A stretch of DNA of 64,000 nucleotides, taken from Bromus sterilis. Taxonomy: Eukaryota; Streptophyta; Magnoliopsida; Poales; Poaceae. The notes below the pieces were generated by a model that was not told the DNA's origin, searched no databases, and was given only the letters and a program-made list of their open reading frames with translations. The translations under genes and the position numbers were made by a program. Location of the stretch: the NCBI GenBank assembly GCA_950022295.1, contig OX465596.1:126522501-126586500 (forward strand), read 5' to 3'. Below, in pieces: positions 22,161 through 34,940 of this stretch. The stretch's first letter is position 1, and each line of letters starts with the position of its first letter.

Positions 22161-23507
22161 TGATGACCCTCAACTGTAGGGGATCGTCTATAGAGTTTTC
22201 GCGGGTAAGTTAACCCAATTTATTGATTCGACACAAGAGGAGCCAAAGAATATTTATAAGTTTTCACAGTTGAGTTGTCAATTCAACCGCACCTGAAATA
22301 TGCTTTCTTGCAACAAAATATTAATAGCAACTGTGATATGATAGTAATAGAGATAACAGCAAAAGTAAAACGGAAAAACCAATGACTAGTAACCAGCAGG
22401 ATTAAAACACTGTAGGCTAGGGAGATGGATGGTTGGGCGCTGCTTGGATAAGAGTGAACATGTAATAAATTCTAACACGGGGCAAGGCACACAGAAAAGC
22501 AATGATCATCTAGGAAAATATCAAGCATTAGGCATGTATCCCGTAGGTAGTTGTTCCTGCATGCAATAAGAACTTGCACAATTTCTTCTGTCCTACCATC
22601 CCGCTACGAACGGGGCCAAATGAACTAATGGAGATTAAGGTGCTCCTGCCAAAGAGCACCAGAACAAAGCAGTAAAATCAATGGATACACGAAATCCTCA
22701 AACTATGTACCATTATCTTTGGTGTCCCAAGCTGTCACCTTTGGGATCGCCGGTTCCGGACCATAATAGGTGCATACAACTCATAGATAGGATCAAGAAC
22801 ATAAATATACTCATGAAAACACAAGTGGTTCAGATATGAAAACATGGCACTCAGGCCCAAAGTGACAAGCATTAAGAGCAACAAGTTGTAGAAAAGATGA
22901 TAAACACCATAGTAGATGATAGGCAATATGCCCCCAACAATCTGAACTATTATATGATCAAACTCATCCAATCCCTACCATGTGAAGAGAAGTCATGGAG
23001 GGGGGATGGATTGGTGATGGTGATGACGATGGCGACGATCTCCCCTCTCCGGAGGCCAAATCAGCCTCCAGATCAGCCCTCCCGAAGAAGAACCGAGGGT
23101 GGCGGCAGCTCCGCGATGGAAACTGGAAAAGCGATCTCTTTTTCGGGGTTTTCCCGTCACGGGAATAAACAAAGGCATCGGTAGGGCACAAGAGGAAGGG
23201 AAGGCCCCCAGGCGGCCAGCCGGCACGGCCAGGGGTGGGGCCGCGCCAGCAGGGCGTTTGTAGCCCCTGCGGTCCCCTTTGGCCCCACTTTTCTCTTGTG
23301 GAAGCTTCATGTGCGTGGATTTTTCCTGAATTTTCTAGGAATTTTCCGAGATACCTAAAAATCCATTTTCCTGCACACAATAAAACCATACATGCAGCTC
23401 TGCTGAAAACAGCGTCAGTCCGAGTTAGTTTAGTTCAAATCATGCAAGAATGAGGGAAAAACAATAGCGAAAGTGTTTGGAAAAGTAGATACATTTGAGA
23501 CGTATCA
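22161..23507 (-). repeat. Element B 3' LTR (1347 bp)
   Basis: On the + strand it runs TGATGACCCTCAACTG ... TTGAGACGTATCA. It carries the 9-8-9 dyad at 23222-23230 and 23239-23247, with a degraded TATA-like site at about 23161-23170. Confidence 0.92.
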
Positions 23508-25268
23508 ACTCCCCAAGCTTAGCCTATTACTTGTCCTCAAGCAATTCAGTTCAATGAACTAGATGCGACAAAGAAAACTTTGACAAACTCTTTTGCTTCA
23601 TAAGATGTATATAAGCATGTACTATGAAAAGAGTTTAGCAAGTATTAAAAAAAATGCTATGAGGACAATGCACGAATCAATCCTTCTTTCAAGTGATCAA
23701 TCACAAAAAACCAAAAGTAAATAATAGGCTGCTGAAAATCAAGAGAAGATCACAATGCACATAGCTTGAACATATTAGAGTGGTATCTCGCTAGCCTCCA
23801 TGAGTGAAGAAAAACATAAATGCAAAAACTCCTCCGGAGTTTTAAAGGATACTAGAACTAAGAATTTCAGAACAAGCAATATCACAAACATGCAGAAGAC
23901 AATGTGGTACTTTGGGATAATGCATGTTACACTAAGAATGACAATTATGCTCTCAATAGTTGGTGCTTTGAAGAAAGAAGGGGAGACTCTCGAACCGTGG
24001 CTTTTTGATGGCAAGGGTTGGGAAGAAAAGACTAAACATGTGCCAGAGCTCTTGATTTTCAAAACAGAGATAAAATTCTTTTTGAGAAGTGCAACTTTCC
24101 AGTCAACGGTGAACGGTAAAGGTCTCTCAATATCTCCCATGCCAACAATATTGATGCCTTTTGCTTACACCTTTGTTCTCTTTTCGATAAATCCTTTGAC
24201 GGTCTATGGTGCCTTTTTATTTTGCCTCAAGTATGGAAGGAAGTTTCTCGTTCCATCTATCATTAGCAGCATTTGGTCCATTTCATTCCATCATCAAGTA
24301 TGGGGGAGATGTAGCTCTCTCTCACTTTTTAATTTGACTAGTTAAACCTTCCGTCAAAATATTTTTGGCATGGTAGATACTGATTTTCCCTCACCGCACC
24401 ATGAGCTTGTACGGTTACAAAAGGGAAGCTTTTGAATAAATTTCGAGATAGCACAAGAAATTCTAAGTTAGGGGTGGCCGGTAAATACCACATATAGGAA
24501 GATATGGTGGACTCAAGTGGAATAACTGGTTTGATAAGGAGTTTGGATACACAAGCAGAATTCCTCTTAGTGCGAGCGAAGGCTAGCAAAAGACCGGGAA
24601 GCGACGAACTAGAGAGAAATAATTGTCATAATCATGCAGAGCGACAAAGCAACATTGAATCGGGCATGAAAGTGATATAACTATTCTGAAATAAAAAGAT
24701 CATCAAGGCATCAATCCAAGAATTCTCGGAAGGGAAATACCACTTTAATATGCCAAACCATGAACAATGCAATGCATGTAAATCATTTCAACAACCTATT
24801 ATGCACTCTAGCTATTTGAGATCAGCCACAAAGAAAGCATGAACACTGAGAAAGCATTGTAAACATAGCACTATGTCGCTACAAGCTGGTCTCTAGATCA
24901 TAAGTACATGCATATGTACAAAAGTAGAAACAAGAAGAGTTCATACCGGTTTTCCTTGTTGCTTCCCTTCCATTGATCTTCGTCATTACTACCTTGTCAC
25001 TTGCACGACCGAACGTGGGAGATATAATCAAATGCCATCACAGACTCGAGCTGAACTCTGAAAACAAAGAAAACTAAAGAGAGAAAGGAAATCTTTTTGG
25101 GTTTTTGAAAGATTTAACAAAAGAAAAAGAAAAGAGAAATCTTTTTGTTGTTTTTGCAAATTAAAAACGACAAAGAAGAAGAAGCAAAAACTTCGAAGAG
25201 ATCAAAGCGAACAAAATAAAAACGGATAATATAATGGAAAAGGGAGAAGGGCACGTACTCCCCCAAGC
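23508..25268 (-). other. Element B 3' noncoding region
   Basis: Between the third ORF and the 3' LTR. A polypurine tract abuts the LTR (GCTTGGGGAGTT on the minus strand). The open frames at 23775-24345 show no retroelement domain, and I do not regard them as genes. A purine-rich stretch occurs at about 25060-25240. Confidence 0.6.
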
Positions 25269-26510
25269 TTACGCTTTTGGCCTAAGTTGGTAGCAGCTAC
25301 TGCCCCAGGAGCCTCCTGCTCCGGAGTGGTACGGGTGAGTCCAAGAGTCGTACGAGCCCTCCGGTGCGTACACCAAAGTCCTCAGGTCCTCCCATGAGGA
25401 AGGCCCTGCGCTCCAGGCAGAAGAAGACCCCTCACCCCACTGGGTGACGGTCTCCCCCTGGAAAGGTGGGAACTCACCATGCTCCTCCTCGTCGGGAACA
25501 ACCCCCTCCATGGGGTTATGCAGCTTATTCTGGACCATGAACTCATCAAACTAGACATCGTTGAAGGACCATCCTTTCCTGCGGGTATGATCAAACAAAA
25601 GTGGTGCAGGTAGATGGATCTCTTGAGTAATAGTCTTTTCAAACCTCAAAATATAAACAAGGTTACCAGACTCGGAAGTCGTGGTAAAAAACTTATGCCT
25701 CTTCATAGAAGCAAGACCAAGACTTGAGTAAGAAAAGGGAACATCATCAGGATGCGGGGTGCCATTAAAATGCTCAAGGATAAGCATGGCGTAAACGCCA
25801 CGAAATAAATCACCCTTGTTACCATTCATAGCAAGGCGATGAGAAATTAAGGCACCCACATTATAATCACTCCTACCAAAGAGGGCGTTCTCATAGATAG
25901 TGAAATCTGGTGCGGAACCGTAGCTCGTGTTGTCACCAGCCAACACCCCTCTGGCAATAAAATATGAAAAATACCTGAGATGGGGGAATAAAATGCTAGA
26001 AATCTTTGTACGCCGAATATCTCTCTCTTCCTGGCTACAGAGAGAGTTGAAGAGAGTCCTCAACTCAGAGGGCTGAGTGTTCATCCTTGCCGTATGACCA
26101 GCGTTCGGCACACCTATTATATCACAAAATCTTGCCAAAGATTTGGTCATAAGATTATTTTAAATCTTAAACTCAACAGTTCCAGCATCATGATTATAAC
26201 GAAAACTATTAATGAAACAGGAGGTGAGTTTCTTATACTGTACCACACGACATAGTGCTAGCCGTGTAAAACCTGCATTGGCGCAAAGGCCATAAAATTC
26301 CTCCTTGATTCCTGCAGCTTCAAGAAAATCATCACACATATACCTCATTGCGCATGCGGGACTCGTGTTTTCCAACAACTATAGGGGCACATGATCTTCG
26401 TTGTAGCTCACCCTAGCAGCTGAGGGTGAAGCTGCAGCTCTAGTAACTCGATCGGAGCTCTCGGGCTTCTTCTTCCCAAGCCGCCCCTTTGCTTTTCCTA
26501 GCAAACTCAT
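25269..26510 (-). pseudogene. Element B third ORF, Athila-ORF-like, three in-frame stops
   Basis: The ATG at 26508-26510 (MSLLGKAKGRLGKKK) begins a single frame of about 414 codons on the minus strand, broken by stops at 26379 (TAG), 26160 (TAA) and 25551 (TAG) but with no frameshift. The N-terminus is basic. The middle holds a globular region (RLALCRVVQYKKLTSCF, FCDIIGVPNAGHTARMN, ILFPHLRYFSYFIARGVL, SHRLAMNGNKGDLFRGVYA). The C-terminus is Gly/Ser/Trp-rich and acidic. The mid-region resembles the extra ORF of Athila-like plant elements, whose function is unknown. It lies where pol would be expected or just after it, and it kept its frame better than gag did. No enzyme motif is visible. Confidence 0.6.
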
Positions 26511-26928
26511 TTCTGAATTTTTTGACAATTCACAAAAACAAGGATTTAAACAAAGTGAGTTGAGGAAAACTACTCTACTCACTTACATAAGACATAAACT
26601 TGCATCAAAAGTTGGAAAATAAATTTCTTCACATGCATGCAAGCTCATATGAACAGCACGTGGAACTACTAAATACTCACAAATGAAGCCACCAATCAAA
26701 AATCTAATTGGAGGGGTGGAGGAGTTGCATACCAGGGAGTATTTGCTCAAAATCTCAGCTCAAACCGTAAGCAATAGAGAGATATCGAAAATCTCCTCCA
26801 AGAACATCAAGCACGCAAGAAGAAGTGCAGAACTCGTGTTTTTGGAGAGAGAGGAAGAAGGAGGAAGAAGACATACCTGGAGATGGGGCTTGTGGGCGCG
26901 GCCAGGGGGCTGGCCACTAGTGGCCCCC

Positions 26929-28601
26929 TGATGGTACAAATTAACGCCCCCTCGTTGGTTACCCAAAGTGGAAGGTTGAGATGTAGACAGAAGCAAGTTT
27001 CCCTTAGCGAAGATGCTAAGGTTGAATGTCGAACCAATATGACACCAACAGATACAAGAAGGTGGTGAAGTGAACAATGGCGCCGTTTACAACCGAGGTT
27101 GCTAACTTCACCTGGACCTGCACACACAGCAAATAACTTTGCTTCCCAACGAGTACAGAGGAGTTGTCAATTCCTCCGGCCTTGTTGATTACAAAGGATA
27201 AAACGCACGGGATAATAATGATAGTGATAGCAACGGAAAAGTAAATAAAGCAGTAAATGGATAATGGGTGTAAACACTATTGGAAATATGGACCGGGGTC
27301 CTATGATGTTCACTAGTGATGTCTCTCTCCCAAAAGATGATAAAATAGACATGCGAGGTAAACAAATTACAGCTGGGCAATTGACAGGATTATGTGCGCA
27401 AACCAATGCTAATTAATCTATAAATAAAGGAAGAGGCTCAAAAGCATGGGCGGTACGCCAAGACAAGTAGACCGAAATCCATCTGCATCTACCTACTAAT
27501 CATCCACCTTGAAATATCTATCCAGAACATCTCGCTGATATTAAGTTTCGAATCCCATCCAAAGTGTAAAATCAAAGCAACGGACAACTGCATTAAAGAA
27601 CTTTGCGTAAAGTAAACAATCCTTGCACCCGCAAGTACAAGCACCGTTGTTTTCCCCTTGTGGCAACAGCACATCCCCTAGAGTCATGTTTCTATCACTC
27701 AAGCTAGTCATCGGGGGGCATGATCCCACAATCATGCATAACGCTCCCTCTTGGAGTTACTACCTACTACTTGGACAAAGCAATAAACAGCAACGGAGAA
27801 CATGCAAGAATTACTCTAGAACATCAATATAAAATAGGAGAATCAAATATATTACTCAAACACAGTCTGAACATAATCTCATAATCCATCGGATCCCAAC
27901 AAACTCAGCATAGCAACAACATAAATATTACATATGTGCCTCGATCATGTAGGGAAGCTCACGAGGTCTAATCCATGAAGAACAAAGAGGGGAGGTGAAC
28001 ATCACATAGGTACTGATCATAGACCCATGGTCCAAGGTGGACTACTCACGGTTCATTCGGGAAGCATCCATGGTGGTGGAGAATCTCCCGGAGGTGGTTC
28101 CTCCCTCCGGCAGGGTGCCGAGAAGAGGTCTTCCGGTGCTCCCGATCTTGGAAGCGCGGCGGCGGCGGCACAGAGAAGAGATCGCGAAAAAGGGTACCCG
28201 TCACGGTGGTTTCACGTCATGAGGATTATATGGGCGAAGGGGGGCAGCCAGGGGGGCCACCAGGGGTCCAGGCGCCCCCTTGGCTCGGCCCCACCCTAGG
28301 GCACGCCGGGAGGTCGCCTGGGGCCCTGGGGGGGTCCCCTCTAGCCTCCCCTCGGTGATTCCCAAAGCTTCTTCTACGCTGATTTTTATTGGATTTTCCC
28401 GAATTTTTCGAGCTCTTTTAATATGGGGGAAACCTGAAATAGAAAAACAACAGAAAACAGGAACTAGCACTGGGGTGCACTGAGTTAATAGGTTAGTCCA
28501 AATATGATCAAAAGTGTATGGAAGTTCATCAATATCAAAGCAATATCACACAAAAGAGGCATGGAGCAAGCAGAAATTATAGATACGTTTTGGACGTATC
28601 A
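26929..28601 (-). repeat. Element C 3' LTR (1673 bp)
   Basis: + strand TGATGGTACAAATTAACG ... TTTTGGACGTATCA. The dyad is degraded (GGCTCGGCC 28282-28290, GGGCACGCC 28299-28307), with a TATAT box at about 28225. Confidence 0.92.
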
Positions 28602-31527
28602 ACATCCCCATGCTTAGTTCCTGCTCGTCCTCGAGTAGGTAAATGATAAAAGCATAATTTTTGTGGTGACATGCTAACAACCATTTGAGAACTTTTAAGT
28701 AAAGCAATCAAGGCATGTAATTCAATTCAAGTCATAACAGGCAAGAGTCTATATTTAACATTGAAACAAGCAACATAAGAACATAAAGGTGCAAGAGCTC
28801 TCGCTGTCCATGACTCGAATGTCTCCAAATGTTGTTTGCGTGCAAGAAAGGGGATAGGGATATACGAGAAAAAGTATTTTTGTGTTGAGAACTCAATCTA
28901 CTAAAGTTTCACACTTGGTCTTCTTTGGAATCTTATCTTTACTCATCCTCAGACCACTAGCCAGGTACAAGTCAAAATGATCCACTCCTTTGCGACATTT
29001 TGAGGACTCATGAAATGGATGAGCGTAAGCAAGAAAGTTGACACTTAGGATGGCAAAGAGAGAATATGGTGGAGGAGGAAGACAAAAAGGTGTGAAAGGC
29101 TCACATCAATGAGGACAATCATAGGCGAGAGAAAGCCAAATGAGAGATATGATGTGAGGAGTAGGGATTGCCATGCAACGGATGCACATATGAGCTAAGG
29201 TAAGCTCTCCAATGGAACTAGTGGGGGTGCATCCAACTTGCTTGCTCAAGAAGACCTAGAGCTCATTTGAGGAGGCTCATCACGAAATATACAAGCCAAG
29301 TTCTATAGTGTGAAGGTCCCCATATAGCTATATGCATAAATGATAATCTCTTTGGAGTACAAGATATAAGAGGGAGAACGAGTGTGGATCTCTCAAAAGG
29401 AAGAGTAGTGTGCCCCCTTCTCTCTTTTTCACTTTTTTCTATTTTTTTCTACTTTTTGGTGGCCTCAATGGCTCTTTCTATTTCTCTCATTTCTCCTCTT
29501 TGGGATCTTTTAATTTTTCCACTTTGGGATCTTTTAATTTGTCCACTTTGGGATCTTTTCCTCACTTTAGGGGCAACACTCTATATATTACAAAAAGTAT
29601 AGAAGACCTTTCACACTTTACAAAGTACTCAAATCATAAAGAAGATGTAACTATCATGAAGTATGCAAATGTATGACTCTGCCAGTGTAGCACGATATGC
29701 AATGATACTAGCGTGTCATGTAGCAATGATTAGGGCAAGGCCCAACTAGTATGCAGCTCATCGATCAAGCAAGTAGCATGTATGACATGAAGATCAAGTC
29801 ATGAGAAGATGGATGTTGCATGGCAATATATCTTGGAAAGGCTATGGAAATGCCTTGATAGGTAGGTATGGTGGCTGTTTTGAGGAAGGATATAAGGAGG
29901 TTTATGATGAAAAAGTTTATCATGCCAAGGGTTTGGATGTACCGGCGAAGGTGGACGCCAACTCTCGGAGTGAGAAGAAAGCAATGCACGGCACAGGAGA
30001 GGCTAGAAAAATATGGGAAGGTGGAAGTGTCAACTTTCGAATACTCACATTAGTCCGAAGAACTCATGCACTTATTATCGGTAACTCTCAATCTAATAAG
30101 GAGGTTTCACAAAGAGACAAGTACCCCGAGGAGGACTGTATGGGGGTTTGGTTATCCTTGCGCATCCTCGACTCATGGTACGTGGTGTACTCTAATATTC
30201 GATCCCTCCGAAGAGTAGTGATCCATCTAGTAGCTATAGTTCTCAACTAATTTTGTAGGTTTTGGAAATAAACTGGGATTTCCCAAAATACGACATCTAT
30301 CACTAATAGGCTAAAGCTCTTGACACCAAAAGTCCAAACATTACTCAAAACAATACCTCAAAACTATTGCAAGTTACTACTACAAAAGAATAGCAACCTC
30401 AATTACCTACTTCAAGTCAAGACACAAAACTCAGTGCAACAGGCAAACTCTCTAAACAAGATAAACATGAAAACTCAAGAGAGTTCCAGCAACAAACAAA
30501 ACAAAAGCTCTTTGAAAAGATAAACATGAAAACTAAGAGCAAAACATGACAGTAGCTATGAAAAAGATAAAGAACACACACATCAAAGATAAGCATGAAA
30601 AATCCTATGTTGTGTTCTAGATTTTAGAAGTGGAGTGTGTTTCTCTCCCACACAAAGAAAGCCGGGTTCTAACTTGTTATGAACTGCAAGAAAAGCTAAA
30701 AAAACTAAAAATAAAACCTAAGAGCGAGACGCTCCAAGCATAGCACATAACGCATGAAGTGATAAAAATATAGTGAAACGAGAGACGAACTGATAATTGT
30801 TGATGGAGAAGGTGATGCACGGGGGCATCCCCAATCTTAGATGCTTGAGTATCCTTGAATATTTCTTGGGGATGCATGGGTGAATCCCCAAGCTTGAGCG
30901 CTTGACACTCCTGAATCTTCTTTCATCATCTTCCCTCGCACACTTGAAAACTCCCTTCATACATAACTCATCATAATCTGATTAGCGAGGTTAGTACCCA
31001 TAATAAAATAATTTTTCTCTACTGGAAACAAAGATATTCTTGCAGAGATACTGTTTCTCAAGATTTCCAAAAAGTTTTTGCAAAGAAAAAGCAAGCTTAA
31101 GGTTTGCAAAACGAAGAAAAGGCAAAACAGGACAAAATCTGTGAAAAACAGACCAGCAGGTAGTAAAGAATTTTTTAGGGATACTTCTGCAACTCAAATC
31201 AAAAAACTCAGAACATACAAAAGTTCCGTAATTGTATAAAGCACACTGTGTATAATATTCAGCTAAAAAAGATGAACTGGTATTTTTCTGTGATTTTTCT
31301 AGTCACGAGGACATAATCTGTTTTTTTGGACAGCATGTCACAACTTTCACTTCCCTTGTCATATGAGGCTATAAATGGCACAAAGCTTGAAAAGTAAAGA
31401 TACAATGATGTTTATACAGTAGTAAAAATCATCAAGACCACTAAAAACATAAGAAAAACAAAAAAGAAAACCTAAATTCGTTGCGGGATGCCTCCCGAAA
31501 GCGCTTCTTTAAAGCCATTAGCTAGGC
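28602..31527 (-). other. Element C 3' noncoding region
   Basis: Collinear with A 17112-19979. On the minus strand it contains the decayed GGGAGGCAUCCC-type motif (about 31485), two PPT-like copies at 30884-30895 and 30826-30839, and the terminal tract next to the LTR (CTAAGCATGGGGATG, 28603-28617). No protein domain is visible; the small frames here mirror those in A. Confidence 0.7.
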
Positions 31528-32788
31528 TTAAAGATTATAAGAGATGCTCTCTTGAGAATAAGAATTGAAGAAAAAGAGAGCATCAAGAAGGAAATGTGAA
31601 ACACATTTAAGCCTAACCCACTTCCTATGACTAGGAAACTTGTAAGAAAATAAATCAAAGAAGCACAAAGTGACAAGCATAGGAAGGTGGAACAAGAGCA
31701 ACTTCAAAACTTTCAACATGAAGAGAGGTGTTTTTGTAACATGGAAGTTTCTACAACCAAAATTTCCTCTATCAAAGTAATTTTCAACAGCATCATGAAC
31801 AACATCAAGAATACTATCACATAAATCATGTTGTTCATGACCTACAACCACACGTGTATTGTTTTCAACATGGTTTTTAGGATGATAAGATAGATGCAAC
31901 CCATCACACTGAGCCTTTATAAGAGCAAAATTCTCCGGAATATTTGGAGATTTCAAAAGGATAATAGGAAAATAAAGTGTGGGTGAAATAGCAACAATTT
32001 CATGCTTAACATGAGGAACTATAGAAAGTTCATCTCCGTAAGCATCATCCTTAGTGGCATCATGGCCATAAGCATAGAAGGCATCAACTTCATCAAAAAG
32101 GAATATTTCAAAAGAATCCATAGGATGATAACACTCATATAAGGTAAGATTCAAAGAGTTACTCTCATTAGAAGGTAGACATGGATGGCTCTATTCTTCC
32201 TCCTTTTGTTCGTCACTCTCCTCCTCTTTTTCATCCAAGGATCTTTCGGTTTCATCAATTTCTTCTTTCATAGAGTTATGCAAAACACTAGTCTCTTCCT
32301 TTGGGGGAGAGATTCTCTCAAGATGATCAGTAATATAATAATTTGCATCAAATTTTCCAAAAAATAGTTAAGTATAGCAAGACTCTCAGATTTGTAAGGG
32401 GCATCATCAATATTTCTAAGAAGAGAAGTAATTTCATAGGCACCCTTATAAGCAATAAATTCTTCTATTCGCTCTGCATCATAAAAATCATAGTTTCCCT
32501 TAGCATAAGAAGCTAAGGTTTCATCATCATTGTACTCACATTGGAAAGAAAGGTGTTTGTGCCTCATAAAGCAACAAGATTCATCCCTGCATAAAGATAT
32601 ATTATATATTGAGCACAAGTTTCTAGCATACTCATACAACAGGTGTATTTGTTTCCATAAGTGTATCCCCTTTTTAGACAAGCGGTGTTCCTTGTACCAC
32701 TTTTGTTGATCCTCGGTGAATCCTACATGCCAATAACATTTGGTTTCAAAGAAGTCAGACACTGATTGGAAAGTGAGGAACTAGACAT
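31528..32788 (-). pseudogene. Element C unknown ORF with hydrophobic C-terminus
   Basis: The ATG at 32786-32788 (MSSSSLSN) leads, after a one-base shift at about 32765, into a frame of about 410 codons. It is broken by a second frameshift at about 32345 and a TAG at about 32198. Order of features: a Trp/His/Lys-rich N-terminus (ETKCYWHVGFTEDQQKW, KGIHLWKQIHLLYEYAR), a Cys/His cluster (SLCRDESCCFMRHKH) that could bind metal, a FYDAERIEEFIAYKGAYE segment, a strongly acidic linker (EEIDETERSLDEKEEESDEQ), a middle part with DEVDAFYAYGHDATKDDAYG, and a C-terminal hydrophobic stretch (LLFHLPMLVTLCFFDLF, about 31655-31713) followed by HRKWVRLK. No gag, protease, RT or integrase motif is present. I do not know its function. 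Similar ORFs occur in non-autonomous Triticeae Gypsy elements as far as I recall. Confidence 0.65.
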
Positions 32789-32910
32789 ACTATATATATT
32801 TTTTGGATTTTTGATAAAGGACACTAAAGCAAAAACTGAAAGGTAAACTAACAAGACTAAAAAGCAAAGATAAAATATAGTGTGCAACTCCCCTATCTTG
32901 AAGAGTGGAG

Positions 32911-32928
32911 TCCCCGGCAACGGCGCCA
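32911..32928 (-). other. Primer binding site of C
   Basis: Minus strand TGGCGCCGTTGCCGGGGA, 11 bp after the end of the 5' LTR. Confidence 0.8.
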
Positions 32929-32939
32929 GAAATTGCTTT

Positions 32940-34610
32940 TGATGGTACGAATTAAAACCCCCTCGTTGGTTACCCAAAGTGGAAGTTTGAGATGTAGACA
33001 ACAGCAAGTTTCCCTTAGTGAAGATGCTAAGGTTGAATGTCGAACCAATAGGACTCCAACAGATACAAGAAGGTGGTGAAGTGAACAATGGCGTCGTTTA
33101 CAACCGAGGTTTCTAACTTCAGCTTAACCTTCACACACAGCAAATAACTTTTCCTCCCAACGAGTACAGAGGAGTTGTCAATTCCTCCGGCCTTGTTGAT
33201 TACAAAGGATAAAACGCACGGGATAATAATGATAGTGATAGCAACGGAAAAGTAAATAAAGCAGTAAATTGATAGTGGGTGTAAACAGTATTAGAAATAT
33301 GGACCGGGGTCCTATGATGTTCACTAGTGATGTCTCTCTCCCAAAAGACGATAAGATAGCCATGCGAGGTAAACAAATTACAGCTGGGCAATTGACAGGA
33401 TTATGTGCGCAAACAATTGCTAATTATGCTATAAAGAAAGGAAGAGGCTCAAAAGCATGGGCGGTATGCCAAGACAAGTAGACCAAAATCCATTTGTATC
33501 TACCTACTAATCATCCACCTTGAGATATCTATCCAGAACATCTCGCTGATATTAAGTTTCGAATCCCATCCAAAGTGTAAAATCAAAGCAACGGACAACT
33601 GCATTAAAGAACTTTGCGTAAAGTAAACAATCCTTGCACCCACAAGTACAAGCACCGCTGTTTTCCCCCTTGCGGCAACAATACATCCCCTAGACTCATG
33701 TTTCTGTCACTCAAGGTAGTCATCGGGGGGCATGAACCCACAATCATGCATAATGCTCCCTCTTGGAGTTACTACCTACTACTTGGCCAAAGCAATAAAC
33801 ATCAACGGAGAACATGCAAGAATTACTCTACAACATAAATATAAAAGAGGAGAATCAAATATATTACTCAAACACAATCTGAACATAATCTCATAATCCA
33901 TCGGATCCCTGCAAACTCAGCATAGCAACAGCAGAAATATTACATATGTGCCTCGATCATGTAGGGCAGCTCACGATGTATAATCTATGAAGAATAAAGA
34001 GGGGAGGAGAACATCACATCGCTACTGATCATAGACCCATGGTCGAAGGTGGACTACTCATGGTTCATCCGGGAAGCATCCATGGTGGTGGAGAAGCTCC
34101 CGGAGGTGGTTCCTCCCTCCGGCAGGGTGCCGGGAAGAGGTCTTCTAGTGCTCCCGATCTTGGAAGCGAGGCGGCGGCGGAACAGAGGAGAGATCATGAA
34201 AAAGGGTTCCCGTCACAGGGGTTTCACGTCACGAGGATTATATTGGCGAAGCGGGGCAGACAGGGGGCCACCAGGGGTCCAGGCGGCCCCCTGGCGCGGC
34301 CCCACCCTAGGGCGCACCGGGAGGGCGCATGGGGCCCTGGTGGGTCCCCTATGGCCCCCCTCGGTGATTCCCAAAGCTTCTTCTACGCTGAATTTTTTGG
34401 ATTTTTCCTGAATTTTTGGAGCACTTTTAATATGGGGGAAACCTAAAATAGAAAAACAGTAGAAAACAGGAACTGGCACTGGGGTGCACTGAGTTAATAG
34501 GTTAGTCCAAATATGATCAAAAGTGTATGGAAGTTCATCAATATCATAGCAATATCACACAAAAGAGGCATGTAGCAAGCAGAAATTATAGATACGTTTT
34601 GGACGTATCA
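32940..34610 (-). repeat. Element C 5' LTR (1671 bp)
   Basis: + strand TGATGGTACGAATTAAAA ... TTTTGGACGTATCA. Full-length partner of 26929-28601 and homologous to the A LTRs. Confidence 0.92.
34239..34318 (-). promoter_or_regulatory. LTR promoter module of C
   Basis: Arms GGCGCGGCC (34293-34301) and GGGCGCACC (34310-34318) keep the 8-bp spacer although the second arm has decayed. On the minus strand a TATAAT box follows about 50 bp downstream (34239-34244). Confidence 0.5.
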
Positions 34611-34615
34611 CCCCC

Positions 34616-34940
34616 TTGGTCAGTCCCAGGTGCTTCTGGGTCACTCTTGACGTGGAAATTTTTATTTTTTTGGATTTTTTTCTGAAAACTTCACTGTTAA
34701 ACTTTTTTCGGAGTTCAAAAAGCTGCGAAACTTTCTGAAAACTTGAAGCAGTGATTAGAATTGTGAAGCTTCAAAAACATAAAAACTTGGTACATCAAAG
34801 AGAACAAAATCTAAGGCAAATTAAAACATAACAAGCTCCACTTTTTACCTATATAAAACATGCTAGCTAGCAAGGTTGATCAAGTCTTACCAACAAACCG
34901 CCGATATATAGAATAGAAAGTCTCACCTCTTATGAAGTGA
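34616..34940 (-). other. Element B spacer between protease and C insertion
   Basis: AT-rich noncoding sequence of B with no recognised motif. It continues at 26511-26928 on the other side of C. No RT or integrase remnant is visible in either part. Confidence 0.5.

Larger units (their letters stand above)
26929..34610 (-). mobile_element. Element C: non-autonomous Gypsy with an unknown ORF instead of gag-pol
   Basis: Minus-strand element inside B. LTRs are 32940-34610 (5') and 26929-28601 (3'), with duplication CCCCC (26924-26928 and 34611-34615). It has A-type LTRs, PBS, 3' region and polypurine tract, but the gag-protease position is filled by one unrelated ORF (31528-32788). The LTR copies differ visibly (about 15 differences in the first 225 bp), so this insertion is much older than G. 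It sits inside B, so B is older still. Confidence 0.9.
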
